Shown here: in pieces, positions 28,501 through 36,108 of the stretch
Layout: the number at the start of each line of letters is the position of its first letter
Numbering within the stretch: the first letter of the stretch is position 1
Source of the DNA: JACJYC01 sp964558465
Lineage (GTDB): Bacteria > Bacteroidota > Bacteroidia > Chitinophagales > Saprospiraceae
Assembly (NCBI GenBank): GCA_964558465.1
Contig: CAZLEF010000029.1
Coordinates: forward strand, 1 to 64,000
Length of the DNA stretch: 64,000 nt
Direction: 5' to 3'
The notes under the pieces: generated by a model
What the model was told of the DNA's origin: nothing
Database searches by the model: none
The model's input: only the letters and a program-made list of their open reading frames with translations
Translations under genes and position numbers: made by a program

Positions 28501-30822
28501 GAAGGCGCAGCCAACGGTTATTTCATTTATATTAAATACGATGCGTTAAACAGAATTATTGAAAAAGGCGTATACCATGATATCTGGGATGAGCCAACGC
28601 TCCGGAATTTTGCGCAAATTCCCGACTGGCCTGCCAACGACCCAAAACAGGTTATCCAAAACCAAATTAGTTATGTTTTACACGGAAGCACGGTCAACGG
28701 TATTGGCAAGATAGCATCCGCTACTTCTTTCAATGCCCACTCGGGCTTCGTAGTACAGGAAACATTTACTTACGATTCTTTTGGTCATCTTGATTCCAGA
28801 TCATTATTGGTGTCAAACGGTATCGCCACTGCGCTTGAATCGACCATCAGCTACAAACACTCCTTCACCGGAAAGATAGTCCAGATTACTTATCCAAAAA
28901 ATATTTTAAAGGGTATACCCGATATCTTTTACACCTACGACCAATTTGACAGATTAATCGGCATAGGCGAAATATTCCGGCCTTTTAAGCATGCACGTTT
29001 TGTATATAACGATGCCGGAGAGCTTAGTTCTGTTACCAAAAACCAGGATAAAATTATTGACCAATACGCCTTTTTCCCGCCGGGATGGATTAAATCAATC
29101 GTTAATCCGGGCGGAAGCACGGCGTTTAGCCAGGTTGTTACCCTGCGATTTGCCGATGGCAAAGTAAAAAGTATTCAGGAATCCATTCAAACGCAATCTG
29201 TACGGGAATCTTTGAATTACAATATGGATTTTGACGAACTGAATCAACTCAGCCATGTGCAATATAACGAAAACCCGGCCTGGACCCTTGCTGTCCAGGA
29301 ATACGACTACAACGGGAATGTTTTGAACTTGATGCAAGGGACGGAGAGCGAAGTGTATGGCTATCAACCAGGATCCAACCAGTTGACCAGCGTAAAGTCG
29401 GCAAATATATTTGATTTCCAAGGTACTTACAATAAAAATGGAGGTTTGAAAACACTTGACAACCCCAATGAATCCTATGAGTTTACTTATTTGGCTGGAA
29501 GGGGGTTAACCGCAACAGTAAACCTCAAAAAATCCAACCAGGCATTATCCTTCAGTTACGACCATCATGGAAACAGGGTTGTAAAAACATTAAGCCAGGG
29601 CGGCGGCGCGGGGCTTCAGAAATTTTACATTCAAGGAGAAAACCCCTTGCCGGTCGTAACCATTGAAAATGGAAATCCTGTAGCTTATATCTACGGCCCG
29701 AATGGTTTGATCGCCTTTTACAAGGATCGTGCTTTTTATTATGTCACCCATGATCACCTGGGTTCCAACCGATTGGTTCAGGATCAGGCTGGCAATACCA
29801 TAGCAGTCTTAAACTACCAGGCCTACGGTAAACTTGGATCAACCGGGGGTACCAATCCGTCTATTCTCAGCTATTTATACACCGGACAGGAGTTGGACCC
29901 CGAAACCGGGTTTTATAACTACCGCGCCCGGCTTTACGATCCTGTTCTTGGCCGCTTCTGCAGCCCCGACCCCAAAAATCAAACCGCCAGCCCTTACGTC
30001 TATGTAAACAATGATCCTTTCGACCTGACAGACCCCACGGGCGAATCCTTTTTGGGCGATATGTTTTCATGGATCGGGCAGATGCTCATTGATATAACCG
30101 AAGTGGTAGCTGCGGTTGCCATTGATATAGCAACAGAAGGCGGGGGTACGCTGGTTACGGGCGGCTTACTTGGTGCAGGTATTAATGGAGCCTTCTATGA
30201 TCTAGGCGCTTTGGCTGCGCATCAAAAAATGAGTTGGAAGAGTTTTGCAGCGGCGCAAACCATTGGAGCCGTGTCCGGCGCCGCTACGGCAGGATTTGGC
30301 GCATTGGGTGATGCCGCTGAAGGGGCTATCATACCGGAAGCTGAGGAAGGCGCCCAACAAGCTGTTTACAGCACAGGCCGAATACTTGGGGCAAAAGCTG
30401 TGAATGTAGGCATCCAGGCAGTTGGCGGCGCCGTTACCGGTGTCGCCGGGAAATTGATCGAAAACGGTTTTGAAGGGGCCCCGGCCGGAGAAGGCCTGGG
30501 AACGGAAGCGCTTGTGGGTTTTCTGAGCGCCGGCGTAGGAGGAACTATCGGTAAAATCGGAGACGGCATCGTCGGCCCGAATCCTACGATGAGAAAAAAT
30601 ATACTCAAAGCCCTCATAGGCGGAACCATAGGCGGAGCAGCCGGAGGTTTGATTGCCGCTGGAATCGAGAAAGAAAAAATAAACGGCCTTGACCTAGGGC
30701 TCGCCATCGGCATGGGGGCAATAGAAAACGTGACAGGGATCAGAAAAGAGGAAAAGGAGGAAGAAGAATTTAACCCTATGATCGAAATGCAAATATTTGC
30801 CCAGGATCAATGGCCCTTGTAA
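22564..30822 (+). CDS. Giant SpvB/RHS-repeat protein (Tc-toxin BC-like), hydrophobic glycine-rich C-terminus
   Basis: A 2752-residue protein with no signal peptide. The N-terminus (about 20-320) is SpvB-like (FRGSVNFIFPLV, IMGLGWQLSF). A long TcdB-middle-like beta region follows, with jelly-roll/LamG-like segments around 1310-1480 and 1500-1680. YD/RHS repeats cover about 1800-2480. The RHS core is clear at DHLGSNRLVQDQAGN (from residue 2397) through LYDPVLGRF to YVNNDPFDLTDPTGE (2490-2494). This is the plan of Tc-toxin B and C subunits in one chain, which builds a shell enclosing a C-terminal cargo. The cargo here (about 2495-2752) is a glycine/alanine-rich hydrophobic, pore- or zipper-like region with an acidic end, not a recognisable nuclease. 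No TcA-like gene or immunity gene is visible next to it. Confidence 0.88.
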   Translation: MISKNQPSILEVPEIHAGQFENAKNGIIKQDVNLFRGSVNFIFPLVNLTGRNGLDVNIGAQYESNTYYSAIRRNLEAPTGIMGLGWQLSFDKIIAEYKGANDTGTIQYKYVKDGGSNLLYRVDTLWQRGVLRLDLASDLNKPTLTSRLFTAILGQSITVDSGAGIRVVTPGKQWLLTDPVNEFSLIISLAGIGLNIYDGGLPFEAESFTFSRIRYYKEFEKWAITDKKGITRFFGGVVGEDDNGYKTSAGNSIQWGVRWGNWQGPSIVTHDGNGNRIQQQCPESWNIARTQTIWNDQVTYEYSQVTQLVGADGLPYTKACYLSKITGVFGRTAIFNYADKLYESNGAQNPREYADPNKNIPDNTPDAYQSKYETQYLDSISINSIDNKLLFQWQFGYALEQYAPMGDNPDLFGDSIKRVLTSITKVMPDGSILPPETFTYYPSSQPNAGGLATRTYKEGGVTTYFYEQTELTSCSRSLQINSPNQIETPRVWFGGDYAVVLWYDPNGRLYISAYTWIGRWVQWQPQLSPLSTPVNLDTLNVETQNDCFVVSFGSQNDEDFTILPYYKDASILGGWLEDQNDPINILASANDIQVTVGQSFFAINNISSNEVTRYTWAPYQKKWISDTLYPGSGTFGESMYFLSTANNVLIALNYDIESAPGSKNNILELFYLDDLNQWQKGDSIQAPEINVGTENPGSGFNWTPAPWVFVATYVTSQLQSPLEYNLSIYSWSNQVGQSYKFNPVVIKSYSQDLTAEGTSVVPYIAQLSANGMIASGPNLLRFNGKDWLENQNLGIQTSVTDENLYWFAPGPDIVLKTENTPDQIISAAQAFDPNTQSDSWTEDSISIFDGSPTDSRLDRYYPTAGNGYVSFDNNLYQRGNSTDWQNPLENPIQPQLPPDANITSLINATPCFFAYLSEQDGVAANTQLLLIFNGSVQQGPTLLQNFFSLVDSNGQLETSTNGKVPAGELSFVTYLPLSANFEDATSITLYRFLDGDMFNNFNAYPVYQVQVNDGFSTATTHYSFDPSNAAIDPDGIIGKYYSVQVYEGADSSKKNGWKEFTFNNGIGLHPDIGNPTAPAGFDGLPQSINIYDASGLKVKSIVYEWGIYDSVLETPYTPRLTPIRGSYALPKSTTEMQDGVSLKKVYTFDLAAGEEIMQVTSRYNSDGKIQNLITQKQLAFRIFNGLWFNHILTGLAQIKTLVQVQNEPPVVAAVKATTWKKFIGPLVNPGNNLPVWASFETYQWIGGTTSSDFNFTSWKSGAPPVFDYGKFIGWLLKSATVQRNNFGSPVLVKDAANRPHSVLFDQLGQYQVAKFYAADMVGQEAAYYGFESYENANSWQITAPAVITDTNAYTGRRSLSLVKGGTLTNQFTPENQQKDYVLGWWYATDPGFQKNNQSGWQIGLSQNGGPISGQTVIIPFEETNGEWQFAYARIKIDSIGVGKPVTINVKAASNSDQQILLDNVRFLPDVSHFSAQVYDPGHKLLTEKIDMGTKVERLVYDSFLQLIGKVGPFQAQANSYRHTYFSRQAAAGFNNASPNHKLSLFTLEGGYFEAFKGGTGWTQRWAVSNPSTNWTSGNSVLSHTSDTQSDTITAQDPGLNANFGLYFQLSNPVENAPLLFSDGFGIIVNANNKFIWDAKNNKWNITLEGKLQPLLQDNSNIPSSVLLVSTPGTVLFFVNNQLILSANPSSIIAGRPSIQTGKNKIAFSNLAGLKKPNIQVEFLDGAEKLRQKQGLFGANAIAGQLIYDETGKKIVATKNAPTRFGSTGANLAILVYNPNLVDESAFLANLDTSGIMTGDISSYYNGINNPSNDENYPYRRNRLEPSPLARVIETGRPGKDYAIINPNGSDPNSRPTVKFLYSNNSATPYNLPAGEYFTQTKIDQVGNEACRVIDKFNQVILKSSSVASSVVQEIFTADGKTLNHYFPNYFDNNLPGNNKFFQSTQYNLLSKIIQTDHPDEGTQKFIQNSGGHKRFYQDAEGAANGYFIYIKYDALNRIIEKGVYHDIWDEPTLRNFAQIPDWPANDPKQVIQNQISYVLHGSTVNGIGKIASATSFNAHSGFVVQETFTYDSFGHLDSRSLLVSNGIATALESTISYKHSFTGKIVQITYPKNILKGIPDIFYTYDQFDRLIGIGEIFRPFKHARFVYNDAGELSSVTKNQDKIIDQYAFFPPGWIKSIVNPGGSTAFSQVVTLRFADGKVKSIQESIQTQSVRESLNYNMDFDELNQLSHVQYNENPAWTLAVQEYDYNGNVLNLMQGTESEVYGYQPGSNQLTSVKSANIFDFQGTYNKNGGLKTLDNPNESYEFTYLAGRGLTATVNLKKSNQALSFSYDHHGNRVVKTLSQGGGAGLQKFYIQGENPLPVVTIENGNPVAYIYGPNGLIAFYKDRAFYYVTHDHLGSNRLVQDQAGNTIAVLNYQAYGKLGSTGGTNPSILSYLYTGQELDPETGFYNYRARLYDPVLGRFCSPDPKNQTASPYVYVNNDPFDLTDPTGESFLGDMFSWIGQMLIDITEVVAAVAIDIATEGGGTLVTGGLLGAGINGAFYDLGALAAHQKMSWKSFAAAQTIGAVSGAATAGFGALGDAAEGAIIPEAEEGAQQAVYSTGRILGAKAVNVGIQAVGGAVTGVAGKLIENGFEGAPAGEGLGTEALVGFLSAGVGGTIGKIGDGIVGPNPTMRKNILKALIGGTIGGAAGGLIAAGIEKEKINGLDLGLAIGMGAIENVTGIRKEEKEEEEFNPMIEMQIFAQDQWPL

Positions 30823-30865
30823 TACCCGAATCCATAAAATATTATTTAATTAAAACCAATTTTTC

Positions 30866-32113
30866 ATGGCTAATTCATCTAAAACACCAAAAGGAATACC
30901 CCCTTCACCAGCGTTTTTAAAAACCTTGGGAAACTTGGGGATACTTCCAACAGAAGTCGAAAACGGAAGAGTAGTCCGACGGCCTGTCTTAATCAACACC
31001 ATCGCAGAATTTAAGGAGCTTTTCGGGAACCATATTCCCGCTGCTACCCGAAGCGACTATACCGATAAGCTGCGAAAGACGAAGCCTGAGGCATTCAAAG
31101 ACAACACGGAATTACACTTGCAAACCCGGTTGGCAGCCCATGTTTATGGCGATTACCCCTTGAGCACCGGCGATAATCGACTGGGAGTTAAATATTTTCC
31201 ACTAAAAATCATGATAGAAGCTGCCGTAGACCAAACGATTACTACCCCCATCGTTTATGGCCCTTCGGGAAGCCCTGTAACCCTACTTTACGACAACCTC
31301 ACCTTCACCGGCCAAGGCTCCATCACCACCCTGGGTACTATTTTGTCTTTACAGGCTACTAATATTGTGGTGGGTAACCTCTCTGGTGGGGCGCCTTATC
31401 TGATCAATATTATAGGGGTGGATGGGGCAGACGGCGCACCAGGAACTGCGGGTACTGACTATTCTGGCCAACAAGCAGCTAATGGCCAAGATGCATCTAC
31501 GCCAAGCCCGGGCATCTGCACCGGCGCTACCTCTCCAACAGATGGAGACAATGGCGCAGACGGCGGCTCTGCGACCACCGACGGAACTACAGGGCCGAAT
31601 GGCCTGGCCAACCTGCAAGCCAATATCACCATTACCGATACAATCGCAGGCTTGTTAACCCTATATTCCAGATCCGGTAATGGCGGAAATGGCGGCCCGG
31701 GCGGCGCGGGTGGCGGAGGTGAACAAGGGGGAAATGGCGGAAATGGTTGTAATACAGGCTGCGAATGCACGGATGGCGCCAACGGCGGCAACGGCGGCGT
31801 CGGCGGAAATGGTTCCAACGGTGGCAACGGCGGTAACGCCGTCGATGGCAATGATAGTTTTGTAACCGTACCTGCCGCTTATTTAAATCAAATTGCCAAG
31901 CCAGGTTACGATACTGCTACCGGTGGACTGGGCGGCGCCCCAGGCGCAGCGGGCAATAGGGGTACTGGCGGATCAGGAGGGACAACAGGTACGAAACATT
32001 GCACCGACGGTTCAAATGGCCAAAATGGCAGTTACGACGGAAGTATTGGGACGCAAGGAACCGATAGTAAAGTAAACGGCGCGCATGGAACCATCCATAT
32101 CACGCCTTCATAA
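30866..32113 (+). CDS. Glycine-rich protein with collagen-like GGNGG repeats (first of pair)
   Basis: A 415-residue protein. Residues 1-110 are globular, and the segment RRPVLINTIAEFKELFGNHI faintly resembles the N-terminus of phage tail-sheath-like proteins. Residues 110-190 look beta-rich. From about 190 on it is built of GxxGxx and GGNGGNG repeats rich in Asn, with a Cys-rich island CNTGCECTDG (about 300) and a further Cys near the end. No signal peptide. It follows the RHS gene by 43 nt, so it is probably co-transcribed. Function unknown; the repeats suggest an extended or glycine-helix-bundle structure. Confidence 0.7.
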   Translation: MANSSKTPKGIPPSPAFLKTLGNLGILPTEVENGRVVRRPVLINTIAEFKELFGNHIPAATRSDYTDKLRKTKPEAFKDNTELHLQTRLAAHVYGDYPLSTGDNRLGVKYFPLKIMIEAAVDQTITTPIVYGPSGSPVTLLYDNLTFTGQGSITTLGTILSLQATNIVVGNLSGGAPYLINIIGVDGADGAPGTAGTDYSGQQAANGQDASTPSPGICTGATSPTDGDNGADGGSATTDGTTGPNGLANLQANITITDTIAGLLTLYSRSGNGGNGGPGGAGGGGEQGGNGGNGCNTGCECTDGANGGNGGVGGNGSNGGNGGNAVDGNDSFVTVPAAYLNQIAKPGYDTATGGLGGAPGAAGNRGTGGSGGTTGTKHCTDGSNGQNGSYDGSIGTQGTDSKVNGAHGTIHITPS

Positions 32114-32221
32114 ACCTTTCCCTGATTTAGGATGACAATTGGTAGGGTTCCCGGTATTTCAAACTTCCGTCCGAACCCTACCTGGTTTTTTCTTTATTCA
32201 CTCCCTTTTTAATAACTCATT

Positions 32222-33940
32222 ATGCAAACATTTCGCGAAATTGCAGGTCTGTTCAAACATAACCTCGCGCAACTGGATGCAGGAGAGGAAATCATTTGTT
32301 ATATCCAAATTCCTTCTTTAGAAGAAGGTCGCCGTATCCTGAGCAGAACGCCGGATCATATCCGAAAAAAAAGAAGCGCCGTTTTTTATCAAGGCATCGA
32401 AAACAGGCAACGACTTTTTCAGGGTAAACACGACCGGGGGGAGGAATTCCTTTTTGCGGATGGCCAAAAACATGAAGGCGATATTGCAAATATTGAAAGC
32501 CACCTCCCACTACATTGCAAACTGGTTTCCGTAAAAAACAAGGTGGTCAAAGAAAATGAAGTATGGGACCTAACCCTTCCCCCTCATATATGGGGTTTTG
32601 GCGCCAGGGAAGAATTGTACGTAGCGGTTAATGTCGAAAACCTGATCCTGGAACCCAATGCCAAAGTTATCATCAGGGGAAATGTATGCTCTCTTTCTTT
32701 CCAAACCATTATTAGGGCAAACCCTGGGAAAAAGCTGGTAAACCCTGATTTTGATCTTGGAATTTTGCCCACCCCTCAATCAGTTGATACAAAAACCGGA
32801 CCCCATAGCGGCTTGCACGCTCCACCTGCCAGGGATGGCATCCAGGGAATATCGGGTAAAAACCCAATCGTAAGCGGAGGAATGTTCGGCCCAAGTGTAG
32901 AAGATGCATTTCTTTTTGACCATATACAACATGGCGCTGACGGATCGGACGGCTATAACGGTCTCCAGGGCGCCCCAGGCAGAATAGGGGGCATGGTCAA
33001 ATTCACCGAAATATATATAGGAAAATTGGAAGGTTTTGAGGCAAATCCATTGGTCCTTTTCAGTAAACCCGGCGACGGCGGAAACGGAGGAGACGGCGCT
33101 CATGGTGGAAAGGGTGGCAATGGCGGTAGTGGCGGAAAGGGTGTGGAGGCTTTAAACGTTAAAATCGAGCCCGGTAATGGCGGCCATGGCGGAAACGGAG
33201 GCCATGGCGGAAACGGCGGCCACGGCGGAAACGGCGGCATTGCCTCTAACATTTTTGTAGAAATTCCAGACCAATACCGCACCGCCTTGGTTTGTCTGTC
33301 GTGGCCTTCTCTGGGAGGAAAAGCCGGCAAAGGCGGAAAAGGTGGCGCCAGAGGAGACGGTGGCCAGGGAGGGTTCCTCCAAAATGCTTTCGGACAAGAC
33401 TATACCTCTAAAAACGGGTGTCCCGGGCAACCTGGGAAGGATGGGATGGATGGGAAAGACGGGAAACCCAGGCCCGGACCCAATATTTTTGTCAATAATA
33501 CCCTTGTTTCCGGCAAATCTGCCGACGCTTTAGATTCCTGCCGCGAAACCGAAAGTCCTGAAAATAATAACCCCGGGATAAAAAACTACAAGCATTCAAA
33601 TGTTGAGTTAATCTACCGCTCTGCAAAGGCATTGGTAAACTGGGGACTTGCAGGATTCTCCTATGTTGACCAAACCGTTCTGGAGAAACGGGAAGCCGCA
33701 TGTTTATCCTGCCCTCATCGACAGCCGGCAAAACTTGTCTTACAAAAATTACTGGAAACCAAATTAATACCAGATAAAACAGGGGTACGAACTGCCGGAG
33801 GCATTTGCCAGCTTTGTGGGTGCGATATTTTTAAAAAAATTCGACTTTCCTCCGAAAAATGCCCCGATAGACATCCAGAACTCGCTTATGTCTCCAGGTG
33901 GGAAGAACCCTGGCAGTCGTATTATTTGAACCAACACTAG
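32222..33940 (+). CDS. Glycine-rich protein with C-terminal Cys-cluster domain (second of pair)
   Basis: A 572-residue protein. Residues 1-220 are globular, with beta segments similar in style to the first glycine-rich protein. Two glycine-rich repeat blocks (about 280-330, GGHGGNGG units, and about 360-420, GKGGKGGARGDGG) are separated by a short beta segment. The C-terminal 85 residues carry C494xxC497, C529xxC532xC534 and C547 in the context CQLCGCDIFKKIRLSSEKCP. This resembles small zinc-ribbon domains seen in phage and Bacteroidota proteins. No signal peptide. It ends 10 nt before the oxidase gene, suggesting one operon from the RHS gene to the oxidase. Confidence 0.7.
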   Translation: MQTFREIAGLFKHNLAQLDAGEEIICYIQIPSLEEGRRILSRTPDHIRKKRSAVFYQGIENRQRLFQGKHDRGEEFLFADGQKHEGDIANIESHLPLHCKLVSVKNKVVKENEVWDLTLPPHIWGFGAREELYVAVNVENLILEPNAKVIIRGNVCSLSFQTIIRANPGKKLVNPDFDLGILPTPQSVDTKTGPHSGLHAPPARDGIQGISGKNPIVSGGMFGPSVEDAFLFDHIQHGADGSDGYNGLQGAPGRIGGMVKFTEIYIGKLEGFEANPLVLFSKPGDGGNGGDGAHGGKGGNGGSGGKGVEALNVKIEPGNGGHGGNGGHGGNGGHGGNGGIASNIFVEIPDQYRTALVCLSWPSLGGKAGKGGKGGARGDGGQGGFLQNAFGQDYTSKNGCPGQPGKDGMDGKDGKPRPGPNIFVNNTLVSGKSADALDSCRETESPENNNPGIKNYKHSNVELIYRSAKALVNWGLAGFSYVDQTVLEKREAACLSCPHRQPAKLVLQKLLETKLIPDKTGVRTAGGICQLCGCDIFKKIRLSSEKCPDRHPELAYVSRWEEPWQSYYLNQH

Positions 33941-33950
33941 AAAAAAACTT

Positions 33951-35915
33951 ATGGACAGTCCAAATCAAAAAATCGGCAAAATGAGCCTCCACAACCTGGG
34001 CGCTTTCTCAGCCAAAATTCAGTTTACTTACCTGGAAAACGGACAGACCCAACTCTCCCGGGCCAGCGATTATTTTGACAACCCGACCACCAAAACCGTG
34101 GACCCGGGCGACCTGGGTGTGCCCGCAGGTTCTACCCTGCACATGAAGGGTATCGTTGTTTGGGATAAAAAGCAGGATAAAATTGATCCCACCCCTTTTC
34201 AATACGATCCCAATAATCCGGCCATTGCCCACTACAAGTTCTCCGGCGATCTTATCAGCGGCAGTAAACTCGAACTGCTGGGCGTTTCCATCGCCCCCTG
34301 GGAAAACTGGAGCAAAAACATTGTTTTCAACATCCCTGATGGCGCTTATTTTTATCCAGCCAGTCAGGCCGACCTCAAACAGGTGCTGGCCCAGGCAAAA
34401 ACCGCCGGGGCGACGGTTCGCGCGTCCGGCCAGCGGCATTCCCAGCCGCCGCTGGTAACCGCCGATAATCGCTCAACCTCCGATACCCCCGCCGGCGCCT
34501 GGCTCGTGGACCTCGCCTGTTACGCCGACCTCGGCCCCAATGGCGACCAGCGCATGGTACTGGACGCTTCGGGCCAATTCGTTACGGTAAATACCGGCGT
34601 GCGCGAGGACGAACTCGACGCCTTCCTCACCGCCAATAACAAGATGCTGCAGACCGTTACCGCAGGCGGCTTTTTCAGCGTCGGTGGCATGACCGCGGTT
34701 GACGTCCACGGCGCTACCGTCAACGCCCCGATTTTTGCAGAGACGGCATCCGCTTTCACCATCATGGAGGCGGATGGGTCCCTGAACACAATCGACGGAA
34801 ACTCCCCCGAAGTGGATGGCTGGCAACCCCTTCAGTTTGCGCGGGTATCCCTCGGCGCGCTGGGCATTGTGACCTCCGTAACCATCGGGATACTCGACCG
34901 ACCCTATGCAACCACGCTGAAACCCGGCAGGGAGGAATTTCAATTACTGGATAAAACAGCGTTTATTGACAAATTCACGGCGCTTTGCGCAGCGCATACC
35001 CGGCTGGAAACCTTTTTTGACCCTTATGCCGGCAAGTACCTGTCGCTGTGGTGGGATCTGGACAACAACCCGCCTCAAAAAGGGAATCAGGCCTCTTCAC
35101 CGCCAAACGCCTGCGACCTGGCGGATGAAAACGAATTTGGCGCCCCCTATGAAGGACCTTATGAGTATCTGGCGGAAAAAACGGGCATCTACGCCCAGCA
35201 ATCGGGCGATACGGTTATTTTGATCCCTACACTCATGTACGCCGCGTTCCGGAATGTGGAACAATTGTTTGACGAGGCCGGCAAGGTTTATTCCGACCTT
35301 TGGCTGACCCAGGCCGTGCGGGTCATGTTTATGTCCTATTTTATAGAATTGCCGACCCTGGATGAAACCGGCCTCGGCCAGGCATGGGAAGGTTTGAATG
35401 CGGTAACCGAACGCCTGAACCAATCCAAAGATTTTCTGTTGGCCGCCCCTATGGAATTTCGTTTTGTACAGGGCGGAAATACGGCATTGGCCAATACCTA
35501 TACCCAGACGCCGGGCTCGACCTTTATCAGCATGGAGATGATCGGCTTTGTCGAGGCCACGGAAGCGGAGAATTACCCGCCGGTCCTGCTGCAATTTTTT
35601 GCCGATATTGAACGCAAATGGACGGCGCTGGGCGGCATGCCCCACAACGGCAAAATGTATGGTTTTTTCGACCCTTCCGCCGCTCCCGGGTCGTTTTCGG
35701 CCCCTTTCAACCCCAATTTCCTGCAGGATCTTGCGAATCGCCGCAAAGACAGGGTCAGCGCCTTTGACGCCTACCGCCTCCAATGCGACCCTGATGGACG
35801 CTTCAGCAATGATTTCGTGCGGGCTCTATTGGGCCCACCCGGGAACGGAAATCCTTTGGTGAAAAAATTTATCCGGGAAAACAGGATCCGGAGATCCTTC
35901 GACAAAAGAAATTGA
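33951..35915 (+). CDS. FAD-linked oxidase (PCMH/ALO-like) with an extra N-terminal domain
   Basis: A 654-residue protein. About 1-115 is an extra beta-rich domain of unknown type. A PCMH-type FAD-binding domain follows (from FYPASQADLKQVLAQAK, with RASGQRHSQPP and GGFFSVGGMTAVDVHGATVN). The ASAFTIMEADGSL and ARVSLGALGIVTSVTI stretches are typical of the aldonolactone oxidase/cholesterol-oxidase-like branch. The C-terminal half fits a substrate-binding cap. It should oxidise an alcohol or lactone with O2 or another acceptor; the substrate is unknown. No signal peptide. The gene ends 15 bases before a degenerate modC fragment. Confidence 0.78.
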   Translation: MDSPNQKIGKMSLHNLGAFSAKIQFTYLENGQTQLSRASDYFDNPTTKTVDPGDLGVPAGSTLHMKGIVVWDKKQDKIDPTPFQYDPNNPAIAHYKFSGDLISGSKLELLGVSIAPWENWSKNIVFNIPDGAYFYPASQADLKQVLAQAKTAGATVRASGQRHSQPPLVTADNRSTSDTPAGAWLVDLACYADLGPNGDQRMVLDASGQFVTVNTGVREDELDAFLTANNKMLQTVTAGGFFSVGGMTAVDVHGATVNAPIFAETASAFTIMEADGSLNTIDGNSPEVDGWQPLQFARVSLGALGIVTSVTIGILDRPYATTLKPGREEFQLLDKTAFIDKFTALCAAHTRLETFFDPYAGKYLSLWWDLDNNPPQKGNQASSPPNACDLADENEFGAPYEGPYEYLAEKTGIYAQQSGDTVILIPTLMYAAFRNVEQLFDEAGKVYSDLWLTQAVRVMFMSYFIELPTLDETGLGQAWEGLNAVTERLNQSKDFLLAAPMEFRFVQGGNTALANTYTQTPGSTFISMEMIGFVEATEAENYPPVLLQFFADIERKWTALGGMPHNGKMYGFFDPSAAPGSFSAPFNPNFLQDLANRRKDRVSAFDAYRLQCDPDGRFSNDFVRALLGPPGNGNPLVKKFIRENRIRRSFDKRN

Positions 35916-35929
35916 ATCTTAAAACCTCG

Positions 35930-36088
35930 CCACCCTGCTCATCAGTCACGATCTGGAGCGCTTTTCAAACTTTCAGATCGGGTATTTGTGCTGGAAAAAG
36001 GCAAAATAACCCGGCAAGGCAGCCCTGCGGAGGTTTTTATCGGCCAACCGGTCAGCGACGGGATCCGGGTTACCGGCGAAGTACTGTC
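35930..36088 (+). pseudogene. Degenerate 3' fragment of a second modC
   Basis: This stretch aligns to modC positions 17869-18028. Read with one frame change near 35957 it encodes LATLLISHDLE, then LFKLSDRVFVLEKGKITRQG and VFIGQPVSDGIRVTGEVL, each similar to the ModC C-terminal part. The upstream ATPase core and the real end are absent. Divergence and the frameshift show it is an old or horizontally derived copy. Together with modC it brackets the 17.7-kb HTCS/RHS block as direct repeats. Confidence 0.85.
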
Positions 36089-36108
36089 CACTGACCACTG
36101 TCAACTAT

